From: a virus
Direction: 5' to 3' (one strand)
Virus record (IMG/VR): IMGVR_UViG_3300047444_000247
Span: 1-31,493 of that record
DNA: 31,493 nt
Both the position numbers and the translations under genes were made by a program. The notes beneath the pieces are model-generated. The model made no database searches. It was not told the DNA's origin and was given only the letters and a program-made list of their open reading frames with translations. Shown one piece after another: positions 19,998 to 26,272 of the stretch (position 1 is the first letter of the stretch; each line of letters starts with the position of its first letter).

Positions 19998-21263
19998 ATG
20001 AGCCTACGACTAGGCGAACTTTGCGCCGGATACGGCGGTCTCGGCATGGCCGTTGAGGAAGTGTTCGGAGCTGAGTCGGCATGGTTCAGCGAGTTCGACG
20101 CTGCCCCGTCCAAGATCCTCGCCCACCACTGGCCTGACGTCCCCAACTACGGCGACATGACCAAGATCGACTGGGCCAACATCGAGTCCGTGGACATCAT
20201 CAGCGGCGGGACGCCCTGCCAGGACCTATCCGCAGCCGGCCGCCGCGCCGGCATGAACGAGGGCACCCGCTCGAACCTTTGGGTGCAAATGCGAGAAGCC
20301 ATCGTCATCCAAAAGCCGACCTACGTGGTCTGGGAAAACGTGAGAGGGGCCTACAGTGCCACAGCCGCTAGCGATCTGGAACAGTGCCCGGGATGCATGG
20401 GAGATACCGGGGACGGAGGGACTGTTCTGCGAGCACTTGGACGTGTACTCGGAGACCTTTCCGACCTCGGGTATGACACTCAATGGCGTGGCTTACGAGC
20501 TGCCGACGTGGAAGCCTGCCACGGACGATTCCGAGTCTTTGTCCTTGCTCAGGACCGTGATGGCGGACGAAGCCGGCGGCGGCCCGCTGTCACCCGCGAT
20601 GGCGAAGCACCGCGGGCAAACGCTACGCCTGACAGGTCAGATCATCGACCTCGTGGAACCGGGCAGGCTCCCGCAGCCGGGCGAGGCCACGACGGCAAAA
20701 CCCGCGGCACTGACGGCCGATTCGCACCCCTTGCTACCGACGCCGGTGTCGAGTCCTCCAGGAGGGACGCCAGAGAACCATCTTCGGAAGAAACCGGGCC
20801 GGAACGTCGTAACGGACCTTGCGATGCTTCTGGAGAACGACCTACTGGAGAGCGGCGGCAAGCTACTGCCGACGCCGACAGTCGGGATGATGATGGGCGG
20901 TTCGGAAACGCGCAGCGGGTCGCGGAACGGGGAGAAGCTACTCCCGGGAGTAGCGAAGGAGCTGGCACTGCTACCAACTGGGGAGAGTACGAACCCGCAA
21001 TCCGCCGATGGGAAGCTCGACTCGGACGGCCAGCTCCGAGGCCAACAGAACCTACTGGACGCAATAACGGCCACCGACTAAGCCCCCGATTCACCGAGTG
21101 GATGATGGGCCTGCCCGACGGATGGGTAACAGACCCAGCCATCGGGATCTCACGCAACGACCAACTCAAGGCCTGCGGAAACGGCGTCGTCCCCCAGCAA
21201 GCATTCGCGGCACTGCAGGACATGCTCACCGCATTCGCCCAACTCAGAAAGGAGGCCACCTGA
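19998..21263 (+). CDS. DNA cytosine-5 methyltransferase
   Basis: 421 residues, with GGA six bases before the ATG. Motif I ELCAGYGGLG (7-16), catalytic motif IV GGTPCQDLS (70-78, nucleophile C74), motif VI ENVRG (113-117), motif VIII with GRFRVFVLA (176-184) and motif X GNGVVPQQA near 394-402 are all present. A C-terminal block LSPRFTEWMMGLPDGW is typical of phage enzymes. It methylates cytosine in phage or host DNA; no cognate restriction gene is visible, so an anti-restriction role is likely. The region between motifs VIII and X (about 187-340) is Arg/Gly/Asp-rich and lacks motifs in this frame, while another frame of the same DNA looks protein-like (next entry). Confidence 0.92.
   Translation: MSLRLGELCAGYGGLGMAVEEVFGAESAWFSEFDAAPSKILAHHWPDVPNYGDMTKIDWANIESVDIISGGTPCQDLSAAGRRAGMNEGTRSNLWVQMREAIVIQKPTYVVWENVRGAYSATAASDLEQCPGCMGDTGDGGTVLRALGRVLGDLSDLGYDTQWRGLRAADVEACHGRFRVFVLAQDRDGGRSRRRPAVTRDGEAPRANATPDRSDHRPRGTGQAPAAGRGHDGKTRGTDGRFAPLATDAGVESSRRDAREPSSEETGPERRNGPCDASGERPTGERRQATADADSRDDDGRFGNAQRVAERGEATPGSSEGAGTATNWGEYEPAIRRWEARLGRPAPRPTEPTGRNNGHRLSPRFTEWMMGLPDGWVTDPAIGISRNDQLKACGNGVVPQQAFAALQDMLTAFAQLRKEAT
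20356..21081 (+). CDS. Overlapping ORF with LLPTP motifs, nested in the methylase gene
   Basis: 241 codons in another frame, from GTG 20356 with GAGAGGGG (20342-20349) six bases ahead, to TAA 21079-21081. It has a family-like opening, YSETFPTSGMTLNGVAYELP (31-50), then LLPTP at 126-130 and 160-164 and LLPTG at 185-189. I recognise this combination (SETxPxSGM, then repeated LPTP) from phage proteins associated with C5 methylases, where in some it is part of the enzyme's variable region. Here it is out of frame. It may be a real overlapping gene, an alternative version of the recognition region, or a conserved by-product of the methylase codons. Confidence 0.5.
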   Translation: MPQPLAIWNSARDAWEIPGTEGLFCEHLDVYSETFPTSGMTLNGVAYELPTWKPATDDSESLSLLRTVMADEAGGGPLSPAMAKHRGQTLRLTGQIIDLVEPGRLPQPGEATTAKPAALTADSHPLLPTPVSSPPGGTPENHLRKKPGRNVVTDLAMLLENDLLESGGKLLPTPTVGMMMGGSETRSGSRNGEKLLPGVAKELALLPTGESTNPQSADGKLDSDGQLRGQQNLLDAITATD

Positions 21264-21751
21264 TGGCCAGACAGTACGGGCAGATCAAGGTGGGCATCTG
21301 GGTTGATGATGACTTCCTCGACCTGTCCCCCATGGCTCAATGGCTTTTCATCCACCTGTCCACGCACGCGGACCTGAGTCACTGCGGCGTCGTGGACTGG
21401 CGCCTCAAGCGCATCGTTCCCAAGGCCAATGGCCTCACCCTGGACATCCTCGAATCAGCCGCGCAGGAGCTCATCGAGAACGTCTACATCATCGCCGACG
21501 AGGACACCGAAGAAGTCCTCGTGCGCTCCTTCATGCGGAGCGACGGACTCCTGAAGCAGCGGAACATGGGCGCGGCCGTAGCGAAGGCTTACGCATCCGT
21601 AGCGTCCCGAAGCATCCGCGGCGTCGTCGTCCACGAGCTCCACCGGTTGCAGACCGAAAACCCTGAATGGACCAGCTGGGGAGCCTTGAAGGATGCCATG
21701 GCCGGACGGTCCATAAACCCCCGCGAAATGGTATCCAGCGAGGCTGCCTAA
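21263..21751 (+). CDS. Replication-associated helix-turn-helix type protein
   Basis: 162 residues, ATG sharing one base with the methylase stop and preceded by AAAGGAGG, one of the strongest ribosome sites in the window. MARQYGQIKVGIWVDDDFLD, then LSPMAQWLFIHLSTHADLSH and VDWRLKRIVPKANG match a protein common in actinophage replication modules (winged-helix opening, as in replisome organisers). Its place between ssb/methylase and a repeat-rich gap suggests replication initiation, but activity is not shown. Basic C-terminal helices could bind DNA. Confidence 0.65.
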   Translation: MARQYGQIKVGIWVDDDFLDLSPMAQWLFIHLSTHADLSHCGVVDWRLKRIVPKANGLTLDILESAAQELIENVYIIADEDTEEVLVRSFMRSDGLLKQRNMGAAVAKAYASVASRSIRGVVVHELHRLQTENPEWTSWGALKDAMAGRSINPREMVSSEAA

Positions 21752-21890
21752 ACCCATCGGGGAAGGGTTCCGGAAACCCTTCCATAAAGGGTTTCGTACA
21801 GCATCGAAAAAGGGTTTACCGATGGGGTCTTGAAAGGCATCGGTAACACCTGCACCTAACACCTGCACCTTCACACCTAACACCTATCCG
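21752..21890. repeat. Repeat-rich intergenic region, candidate replication origin
   Basis: Four related copies of AAGGGTT (direct at 21763, 21787, 21810; inverted as AACCCTT at 21775), the first two forming the hairpin GGAAGGGTT-CCGG-AAACCCTTCC. CCCATCGG at 21753 is inverted as CCGATGGG at 21819. Then six copies of CACCT between 21847 and 21885, in units AACACCTGCACCT. No DnaA box (TTATCCACA-like) was found. Repeats directly after a replication-type gene suggest an origin with iterons; this is inference. Confidence 0.45.
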
Positions 21891-21950
21891 CTCCAACCAA
21901 GTCTGTTTCTTAACTCACCAGAGCGCGATTTTTGGTTGAAAGGAAATCCA

Positions 21951-22283
21951 TTGACCATCACCGACCAGCAAGCCAGGGCGGTCGCGTACCTGCTCCACGA
22001 GGTCAGACCGGACTGGGGTGTCCAATCCCTGCTGACCCTCATCACGAAGCACGACGTCGAGTTGGGGCCACTCATCATCGCGGCCACAACCAAGGCCATG
22101 GAGGCAACGTGCGTGACACCCGCACCGATCTTCACACCGGGCCCACACTGGCCGGCCAAGTCCAGAGCAGCACTACCCCGGCCCGAACCATGCAAGCTGC
22201 ACATCGGCGAACAAGCCCACAACTGCCGATGCTGCGCCGCAGACCGAAAAGCAGAACCACCCACCCACGAAAGCGAGAACTGA
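21951..22283 (+). CDS. Zinc-binding small phage protein
   Basis: 110 residues from TTG 21951, chosen because AAAGGA stands six bases ahead; another TTG at 21936 would add five residues. The N-terminus is helical (QQARAVAYLLHEVRPDWGVQ). The C-terminus has CKLHIGEQAHNCRCCAADRK, a pattern (C-x2-H-x(7)-C-x-C-C) found in many actinophage proteins close to replication genes and probably a zinc site. Unknown role. Follows the candidate origin. Confidence 0.65.
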   Translation: MTITDQQARAVAYLLHEVRPDWGVQSLLTLITKHDVELGPLIIAATTKAMEATCVTPAPIFTPGPHWPAKSRAALPRPEPCKLHIGEQAHNCRCCAADRKAEPPTHESEN

Positions 22284-22285
22284 CC

Positions 22286-22552
22286 ATGAGCATGACTCGA
22301 GACAAGATCATCGCCGCTCAGGCCGAAGCAAGCCGCTTCATCAAGGCCGGCAACGAAGCGCTGAGCCGCCTGAACGCCGAAAACGAGGACCGCAACCACT
22401 GGTACGAGCAGCGGCACAACGCAGGGATCGATGAGCCGCACCCGCCCACCGAACCGCAGCCGTACGACTACAGCTACGGATCCAAGGAAACCGGCGCACT
22501 TCGCCGTGCATCGCTCGACCTCACCCGCACCCTCGCCGAGCTCCGAAAATGA
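22286..22552 (+). CDS. Small helical protein of unknown function
   Basis: 88 residues, ATG two bases after the previous stop. The sequence is helical and charged (MTRDKIIAAQAEASRFIKAG, then LSRLNAENEDRNHWYEQRHN), with a Pro/Tyr-rich middle and an end ALRRASLDLTRTLAELRK. Likely a coiled-coil. Coupled by ATGA to the next gene. No family. Confidence 0.62.
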   Translation: MSMTRDKIIAAQAEASRFIKAGNEALSRLNAENEDRNHWYEQRHNAGIDEPHPPTEPQPYDYSYGSKETGALRRASLDLTRTLAELRK

Positions 22553-22695
22553 CCGAACGCATCAGAGCCGCCATCCGGATGCTCTACCCCGACCACATGA
22601 CACCCACAGCAAAGAACGTCCTCGAAAGAATCCTGGACGACGAACACATCGAAGCCCCGGCAACCGCTGGGGCTTCCGCATTGGAGGACCAATGA
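22549..22695 (+). CDS. Small protein, 48 residues
   Basis: MTERIRAAIRMLYPDHMTPTA then KNVLERILDDEHIEAPATAG. Helical, with ATGA overlaps both before and after, which is the main support. Its DNA carries a hairpin GAAGCCCC/GGGGCTTC (22651-22658 with 22669-22676) near the 3' end. Not recognised. Confidence 0.58.
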   Translation: MTERIRAAIRMLYPDHMTPTAKNVLERILDDEHIEAPATAGASALEDQ

Positions 22696-22889
22696 CCAAG
22701 TTCCGCAAAGGTGACCATGTCCGCGTCATTGCGCGCAGAAGCTACCACTTCGACCAAGTCGGCACCGTGGCTGAAATCGACAGCAGCCAGCACTTCTCGT
22801 TTGGCGTCTCAGGCCTCGACCGCCCACTGCTCTGGTACGGCCCCAACGAGCTCATCCTCGCCGAACACCAGATGCAGGAGGCGCCGTGA
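22692..22889 (+). CDS. Small SH3/KOW-like protein
   Basis: 65 residues from the ATGA overlap. FRKGDHVRVIARRSYHFDQV then GTVAEIDSSQHFSFGV: 'KGDxVRV....GTVxEI' is the pattern of a small SH3-like beta-barrel as in KOW and similar domains. GLDRPLLWYGPNELILAE completes it. May bind protein or nucleic acid. GTG of the RusA gene overlaps its stop. Confidence 0.65.
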   Translation: MTKFRKGDHVRVIARRSYHFDQVGTVAEIDSSQHFSFGVSGLDRPLLWYGPNELILAEHQMQEAP

Positions 22890-23302
22890 TCCACGCCTTC
22901 GTGCCCGGCACACCCGTCCCGCAAGGATCCGTGGACGTCTACCGCGGCCGCGTCGTCTCCGTGAAAGCGCCGCTGCGGGAATGGCGGAACAAGATCCGGG
23001 CATCGACCATGGCACGCCACAACGGCGAACCGATGGACGGCCCGCTGAACGTCTCGCTGGTCTTCCAGCTCGCACCGCCCAAGAAGCCACGATGGTGGGC
23101 GCCGGCCGTCAAGCCCGACCTCGACAAGCTCATCCGCGCCGTTCTGGATTCCCTCTCCACCACCAAGAACCGCAAGACCAAAGCCGTCATCAAAGGCGTC
23201 ATCACCGACGACGCCCGCATCATCCACATCGATGCCGACAAGACCTACCACGGCACACCCGGCGTCTACATCACCATCACCCACGCAGGAGAAAACACAT
23301 GA
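22886..23302 (+). CDS. rusA: RusA-family Holliday junction resolvase
   Basis: 138 residues, GTG start overlapping the previous stop. KPDLDKLIRAVLDSL (76-90) and GVITDDARI (104-112) are the RusA signature; D78, D80 and an Asp of the D108-D109 pair should hold the metal, with K81 nearby. It resolves four-way junctions formed during phage recombination and replication, clearing branches before DNA is packaged. It works with the exonuclease and SSB encoded upstream. Confidence 0.93.
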   Translation: MIHAFVPGTPVPQGSVDVYRGRVVSVKAPLREWRNKIRASTMARHNGEPMDGPLNVSLVFQLAPPKKPRWWAPAVKPDLDKLIRAVLDSLSTTKNRKTKAVIKGVITDDARIIHIDADKTYHGTPGVYITITHAGENT

Positions 23303-23649
23303 GCAAGGAATTGATGACCCAAATCGTCCGTGAACACTGGGTGGAGAACTGGGAGCACCCCACGTACCCGACAGCGGTTCGGTGCATGGCTGAAGGTTGC
23401 CAGTGGGAAGGGCGCTTCCCGGGCGACATCGCGGGCCATGTCGCAGACGTTCTCACCTCGGCAGGATTCTCCAAGCTGCCCGAGCCGGGAATCGAATGGG
23501 GAACCCGCACGAAATGGGGAGCGCGTCCGAGCACAAGCAAGAAGAATGCGCTCGACTACATCCAGCTCTGCCATGAATGCGGGGATAGCGCCACCCTCAT
23601 CAAGCGCCGTGCCGCCATCGCACCCGGGCCATGGGAGGACGCCGAATGA
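23299..23649 (+). CDS. Small protein with Cys pairs
   Basis: 116 residues from an ATGA overlap. AVRCMAEGCQWEGRFPGDIAG includes C-x(4)-C, and LCHECGDSATLIKRRAAIAP near the end has C-x2-C, so a zinc ribbon assembled from the two halves is possible. The longer ORF from 22711 is an Arg/Pro-rich shadow. No family. Coupled to the next gene (ATGA). Confidence 0.62.
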   Translation: MSKELMTQIVREHWVENWEHPTYPTAVRCMAEGCQWEGRFPGDIAGHVADVLTSAGFSKLPEPGIEWGTRTKWGARPSTSKKNALDYIQLCHECGDSATLIKRRAAIAPGPWEDAE

Positions 23650-24236
23650 TCTGCACCGCGCCCGACTGCGGCCACATCACGAGCCTCTACCTCTGCACCG
23701 AACACATCATCGAACTCGACGGACTCCTCAAAGACGTGCCGGTCCTCATCCTGTTGTTGGACGGGGCGCGGGCCGGGACCGCCGTAGTCCGCAAGCCCGG
23801 CGGTGGCGGAGGTGGCGGGACCACCGGATCCCGAGAACCCGGGAACCTCGACGCCATGATGCTGCAGACATGGCTCAACCACCTCCCCGACCGGGCGCAC
23901 GGCGAAGCGATGGGCAACCCCGACGCCGGCCAGACGCTCTACATGGCCCGCATCTGGGTCAAGCAGGCAAGACACCTAGTCTGGGGCGCCGAAGAAGAGA
24001 CTGTCGACCACGAAGCCAACAGCGCACGAGTCAAGGACATCGCGCCACCCATGCCCACCCGCCAACTCATCCCCTGGCTCCGCGAGAAAGCCGGAATCGC
24101 CATCAACGGCAAAGACATCCGCAACTGGGCCCAACGAGGAAAGCTCACACCCGTAGACCGAGACCCCTCACCCACCTACCACCCACACGAAGTCCTCGCA
24201 GCATGGCACAAAACCCGAACGGAGGAAGTACGATGA
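23646..24236 (+). CDS. Protein with N-terminal Cys motif and C-terminal HTH-like part
   Basis: 196 residues from ATG 23646. It starts with MICTAPDCGHITSLYLCTEH, a C-x(4)-C...C-x2-H motif. A Gly-rich stretch (KPGGGGGGG, about 50-57) is a flexible linker. The centre is helical (MLQTWLNHLPDRAHGEAM), and the end has TRQLIPWLREKAGIAINGKD then IRNWAQRGKLTPVD and YHPHEVLAAW, which resembles a MerR-like HTH. This design is frequent in actinophage early regions. Likely DNA-binding; function unknown. Confidence 0.68.
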   Translation: MICTAPDCGHITSLYLCTEHIIELDGLLKDVPVLILLLDGARAGTAVVRKPGGGGGGGTTGSREPGNLDAMMLQTWLNHLPDRAHGEAMGNPDAGQTLYMARIWVKQARHLVWGAEEETVDHEANSARVKDIAPPMPTRQLIPWLREKAGIAINGKDIRNWAQRGKLTPVDRDPSPTYHPHEVLAAWHKTRTEEVR

Positions 24237-24397
24237 CCGGCGTCAAACAGCTCCACTACAACCACGACGAAGGCGTATGCCAATACCGAAACTGCGGCCG
24301 CCCAATCCCAGACGGCATCAGCATCCAAATCTGCGACAAACACCTGCGACTCGCCTATGCCGCCTACCTAATTGCCAACCCGGGCACAGTGCATTAA
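24233..24397 (+). CDS. Small Cys/His protein, last gene of the early operon
   Basis: 54 residues from an ATGA overlap. GVCQYRNCGRPIPDG then ISIQICDKHLRLAYAAYL: C16, C21, C34 and H37 form a likely zinc site of the form C-x4-C...C-x2-H. It ends the long coupled series and is followed by a strong terminator. Function unknown. Confidence 0.62.
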   Translation: MTGVKQLHYNHDEGVCQYRNCGRPIPDGISIQICDKHLRLAYAAYLIANPGTVH

Positions 24398-24435
24398 AGT
24401 GACTCAAAGCGGCGTAATTGCCGTACCCAAACACT

Positions 24436-24466
24436 AAGCCGAACGCCACAAGCGCTCGGCTTTTTT
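24436..24466 (+). terminator. Terminator of the early operon
   Basis: AAGCCGA (24436-24442) pairs with TCGGCTT (24456-24462), with an inner CGC/GCG pairing, and TTTTTT at 24461-24466 follows. It stands 38 bases after the last early gene. The bases between here and the tRNA genes (24467-24555) show no other feature. Confidence 0.85.
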
Positions 24467-24555
24467 GTTGCCCAGATAGCACCTCACCCCCAGGAGGTCA
24501 GCGTCTCCCGCGCAGGGTCAAGCGCACCGCCGCTCGCTGAGAAGCGCCGGCGCAT

Positions 24556-24628
24556 GGCAGTAGAAGAGGCAAGGTGCCAGGGCTGGCTGTAAACCGGTCC
24601 ACGGTAGGTTCGATTCCTACTGCTGCCA
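24556..24628 (+). tRNA. tRNA-Tyr, anticodon GTA, with an irregular D arm
   Basis: Acceptor GGCAGTA pairs with TGCTGCC (one G-T), discriminator A, no encoded CCA. Anticodon arm GCTGG-CTGTAAA-CCGGT gives anticodon GTA at 24589-24591. Five-base variable loop; T arm GTAGG-TTCGATT-CCTAC. The D region AGAGGCAAGGTGCCAG has the expected 16 bases but forms only a three-pair GGC/GCC stem, so folding is unusual. Bacterial tRNA-Tyr normally has a long variable arm, which is missing here. Confidence 0.75.
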
Positions 24629-24632
24629 CGGA

Positions 24633-24694
24633 GTAGTAGCAACCTGAACGGACTCCCGGGAAGGTCAGCCATGCACAGCGGTAATGGCTACTAC
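24633..24694 (+). other. Stem-closed element of 62 bases between the two tRNA genes
   Basis: GTAGTAGC (24633-24640) pairs perfectly with GCTACTAC (24687-24694), and CCAT/ATGG pairs inside. The size is close to a tRNA, but no T-loop TTC and no anticodon arm are evident. It may be a decayed tRNA, a processing signal or a small RNA. Confidence 0.35.
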
Positions 24695-24696
24695 AA

Positions 24697-24769
24697 GGTT
24701 CTCTAGTCCAACGGCAGAGACGGCAGGTTCAAAGCCTGAACAGTCCCGGTTCGAATCCGGGGAGAACCA
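24697..24769 (+). tRNA. tRNA with anticodon CAA and a short variable loop
   Basis: Acceptor GGTTCTC/GAGAACC is perfect, discriminator A, no encoded CCA. D arm GTC...GAC; anticodon loop TTCAAAG places CAA at 24730-24732 (stem GCAGG/CCTGA with a mismatched end pair); variable loop ACAGT; T arm CCCGG-TTCGAAT-CCGGG. By anticodon it would read the Leu codon UUG, but the long variable arm of leucine tRNAs is missing, so true identity is uncertain. Confidence 0.75.
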
Positions 24770-24791
24770 CGGCGGCCCCAGTGTCGCTCCC

Positions 24792-24914
24792 ATGAGCACG
24801 ACCGCCGGCCCATTCACCCGGCAAGGGCTGAGGCAAGCCATAAGGCAGGCCCGGCGCGATATTCGACCCATCGCCAGCCCACTGATCGAAAGCACGCCGA
24901 CCAACAACCGATGA
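24792..24914 (+). CDS. Possible small basic protein, 40 residues
   Basis: MSTTAGPFTRQGLRQAIRQA then RRDIRPIASPLIESTPTNNR. It is protein-like in composition, but no ribosome site is apparent before the ATG. It starts 23 bases after the tRNA, in the gap before the strong start at 24,960. Not recognised; a chance ORF is possible. Confidence 0.35.
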   Translation: MSTTAGPFTRQGLRQAIRQARRDIRPIASPLIESTPTNNR

Positions 24915-24959
24915 AGCGGCCTAGCAAGTAGATCACCAACCACTGAGCAGGAGGCAATT

Positions 24960-25292
24960 ATGGGTTACGCCCACTACACGCTCCCAGACGGCCGAGAGGC
25001 CGGATATGGCGTAGAAGCTGAGTGCGACAAGGAAGACTGCTCTAAGCAGATCGACCGGGGCCATGGCTACCTCTGCGGCGAACAGCCCGAAGGATGGCGA
25101 AGCGAAGAGGACTGGGGCTGCGGTAACTACTACTGCGGCGAACACCTCAACGACCATGCTTGCAAGAACGATATGTGCGGCGCCTACCCATTCGGCGACG
25201 GCGACATATGCGAACGACTGGACAGGCACAACGGACCACACAAGGACCGCGACGGCACCGAGTTCACCAAGACCGAGGACGATGACGAGTAG
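24960..25292 (+). CDS. Cys/His-rich protein of unknown function before the HNH gene
   Basis: 110 residues with AGGAGG seven bases ahead of the ATG. It has a compact set of Cys and His: CDKEDCSKQI, GHGYLCGEQ, GCGNYYCGEH and HACKNDMC, likely binding two zinc ions, followed by an acidic tail (TEFTKTEDDDE). The strong ribosome site and the TAG-GTG junction with the following HNH gene suggest that they are made together. Actinophages often have such a protein near the packaging site; its function is not known. Confidence 0.68.
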   Translation: MGYAHYTLPDGREAGYGVEAECDKEDCSKQIDRGHGYLCGEQPEGWRSEEDWGCGNYYCGEHLNDHACKNDMCGAYPFGDGDICERLDRHNGPHKDRDGTEFTKTEDDDE

Positions 25293-25661
25293 GTGCCAAG
25301 CGCGCCACGCAAGCCATGCTCCACAGTCGGCTGCCCCGAGCTCGTACCCCCAGGCCAAGGCAGCAAGTGCGGCGAACACGTGAAGCTCGCCGACCAAGCC
25401 AGAGGCAGCAGCGCACAGCGAGGCTACGGCCACCGACACCAACGCCAATTCCGTGAAGGTGTACTCGCCAAGCACCCCATCTGCCAAATGTGCAGGGTCA
25501 AGCCAAGCACCGACGCCGACCACTACCCCAAGAGCAAGCGCGACCTTGAGAAGCTCGGGCTCAACAGCAACGACCCGCGCTACGGACGCGGCCTCTGCCA
25601 CCCATGCCACAGCAAGCACACTGCAACCGCCCAACCCGGCGGATGGAACGCGCCCTTCTGA
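25293..25661 (+). CDS. HNH endonuclease next to the packaging site
   Basis: 122 residues from a GTG immediately after the previous stop. Two zinc sites are visible: C9, C14, C26 and H29 in the N-terminal part, and C64-x2-C67 with C102-x2-C105 bracketing the active site. The HNH residues are DADHYP (H77), N91 or N93, and H106 or H109. In HK97-type phages an HNH protein beside the terminase genes is needed for efficient cos cutting. The order HNH, G/C tract, terminase supports that role here. Confidence 0.9.
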   Translation: MPSAPRKPCSTVGCPELVPPGQGSKCGEHVKLADQARGSSAQRGYGHRHQRQFREGVLAKHPICQMCRVKPSTDADHYPKSKRDLEKLGLNSNDPRYGRGLCHPCHSKHTATAQPGGWNAPF

Positions 25662-25671
25662 CAGGGCCACG

Positions 25672-25710
25672 AGGGGTGGGGGGCACCCCCCTTGGGGGCA
25701 CCCGCCCGCA
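25672..25710. other. Candidate cos site: G/C tracts between HNH and terminase
   Basis: GGGGGG (25678-25683), CA, then CCCCCC (25686-25691), followed by a second GGGGGCACCC (25694-25703) that repeats 25679-25688. Such G-run/C-run sequences directly before the small terminase gene are typical of 3'-overhang cos sites in actinophages with HNH genes. No cut position can be given from the sequence. The rest of the 25,662-25,789 gap is A/T-richer and carries the ribosome site of the next gene. Confidence 0.5.
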
Positions 25711-25789
25711 CCGCCGGTGAGGTCTTTTCTCGCCGCCGCGAAATTGAGTGTTTCTGTGGAGGGCCTTTTCGAGCCTTTGGAGGTTCCCC

Positions 25790-26272
25790 GTGGCGACTGT
25801 TGGCCGAAAGCCGAAGCCGACCTTGCAGGTGGTCCGTGAGGGCAATCCGGGCAAGCGCCCACTGAAGGATTCGGTGACGTTTTCGCCGTCTGACTTGCAC
25901 GAGCCTGAGTGGTCGGATTGGTTCGATGGCGGCTCGGGTGAGCTCATCCGTGCTCAGGGTACTGCTTCGAGGTTGTGGCGTAAGTTGGCGCCGACTCTGT
26001 CCCGTTCTGTGGGGCTGGTGGGTGAGCAGCAGGAGACCCTTGTCGAGTACTGCGTGACGTATGCCCGCATTGAGCAGGGCGAGCGCGCTTTGTCTCATGA
26101 GGGCGTTGTCGTGATGACCGAACGCGGCCAGGTGAAGAACGCTTGGACTTCCATCCTGAACGCTTACCGGTCGCATTTGCGGTCGTTGATTGGAGAGTTG
26201 GGCCTTTCCCCGTCAGCCGCTACAAGGCTTGGCGGAAGGGACACTGACGATGAGGACGATCCCTTCGACTGA
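25790..26272 (+). CDS. Terminase small subunit, P27 family
   Basis: 160 residues from GTG 25790, which has GGAGG at suitable distance; the ORF extends further upstream without a plausible start. VGRKPKPTLQVVREGNPGKR (4-23) is the P27-family signature. Helices with WRKLAPTLSRSVGLV and TYARIEQGERAL and LSPSAATRLG near the end complete the family pattern. It recognises the cos DNA and loads the large subunit. It overlaps the large-subunit gene by 23 bases. Confidence 0.9.
   Translation: MATVGRKPKPTLQVVREGNPGKRPLKDSVTFSPSDLHEPEWSDWFDGGSGELIRAQGTASRLWRKLAPTLSRSVGLVGEQQETLVEYCVTYARIEQGERALSHEGVVVMTERGQVKNAWTSILNAYRSHLRSLIGELGLSPSAATRLGGRDTDDEDDPFD

Noticed and set aside
20642-21382. 246-codon leftward ORF over the methylase gene
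   Set aside because: Antisense to two already overlapping frames; Ser/Pro/Arg-rich, no family resemblance. Unlike the rightward nested ORF, it has no recognisable opening.
24684-24914. 76-codon rightward ORF starting inside the tRNA cluster
   Set aside because: Its first third is the CAA tRNA itself; only the part from the ATG at 24,792 is considered.
24933-25862. 309-codon leftward ORF rich in Ala, Val and Leu
   Set aside because: Looks like membrane protein only because it is antisense to Cys/His- and charged-residue-rich genes; covers three well-supported rightward genes and the cos region.
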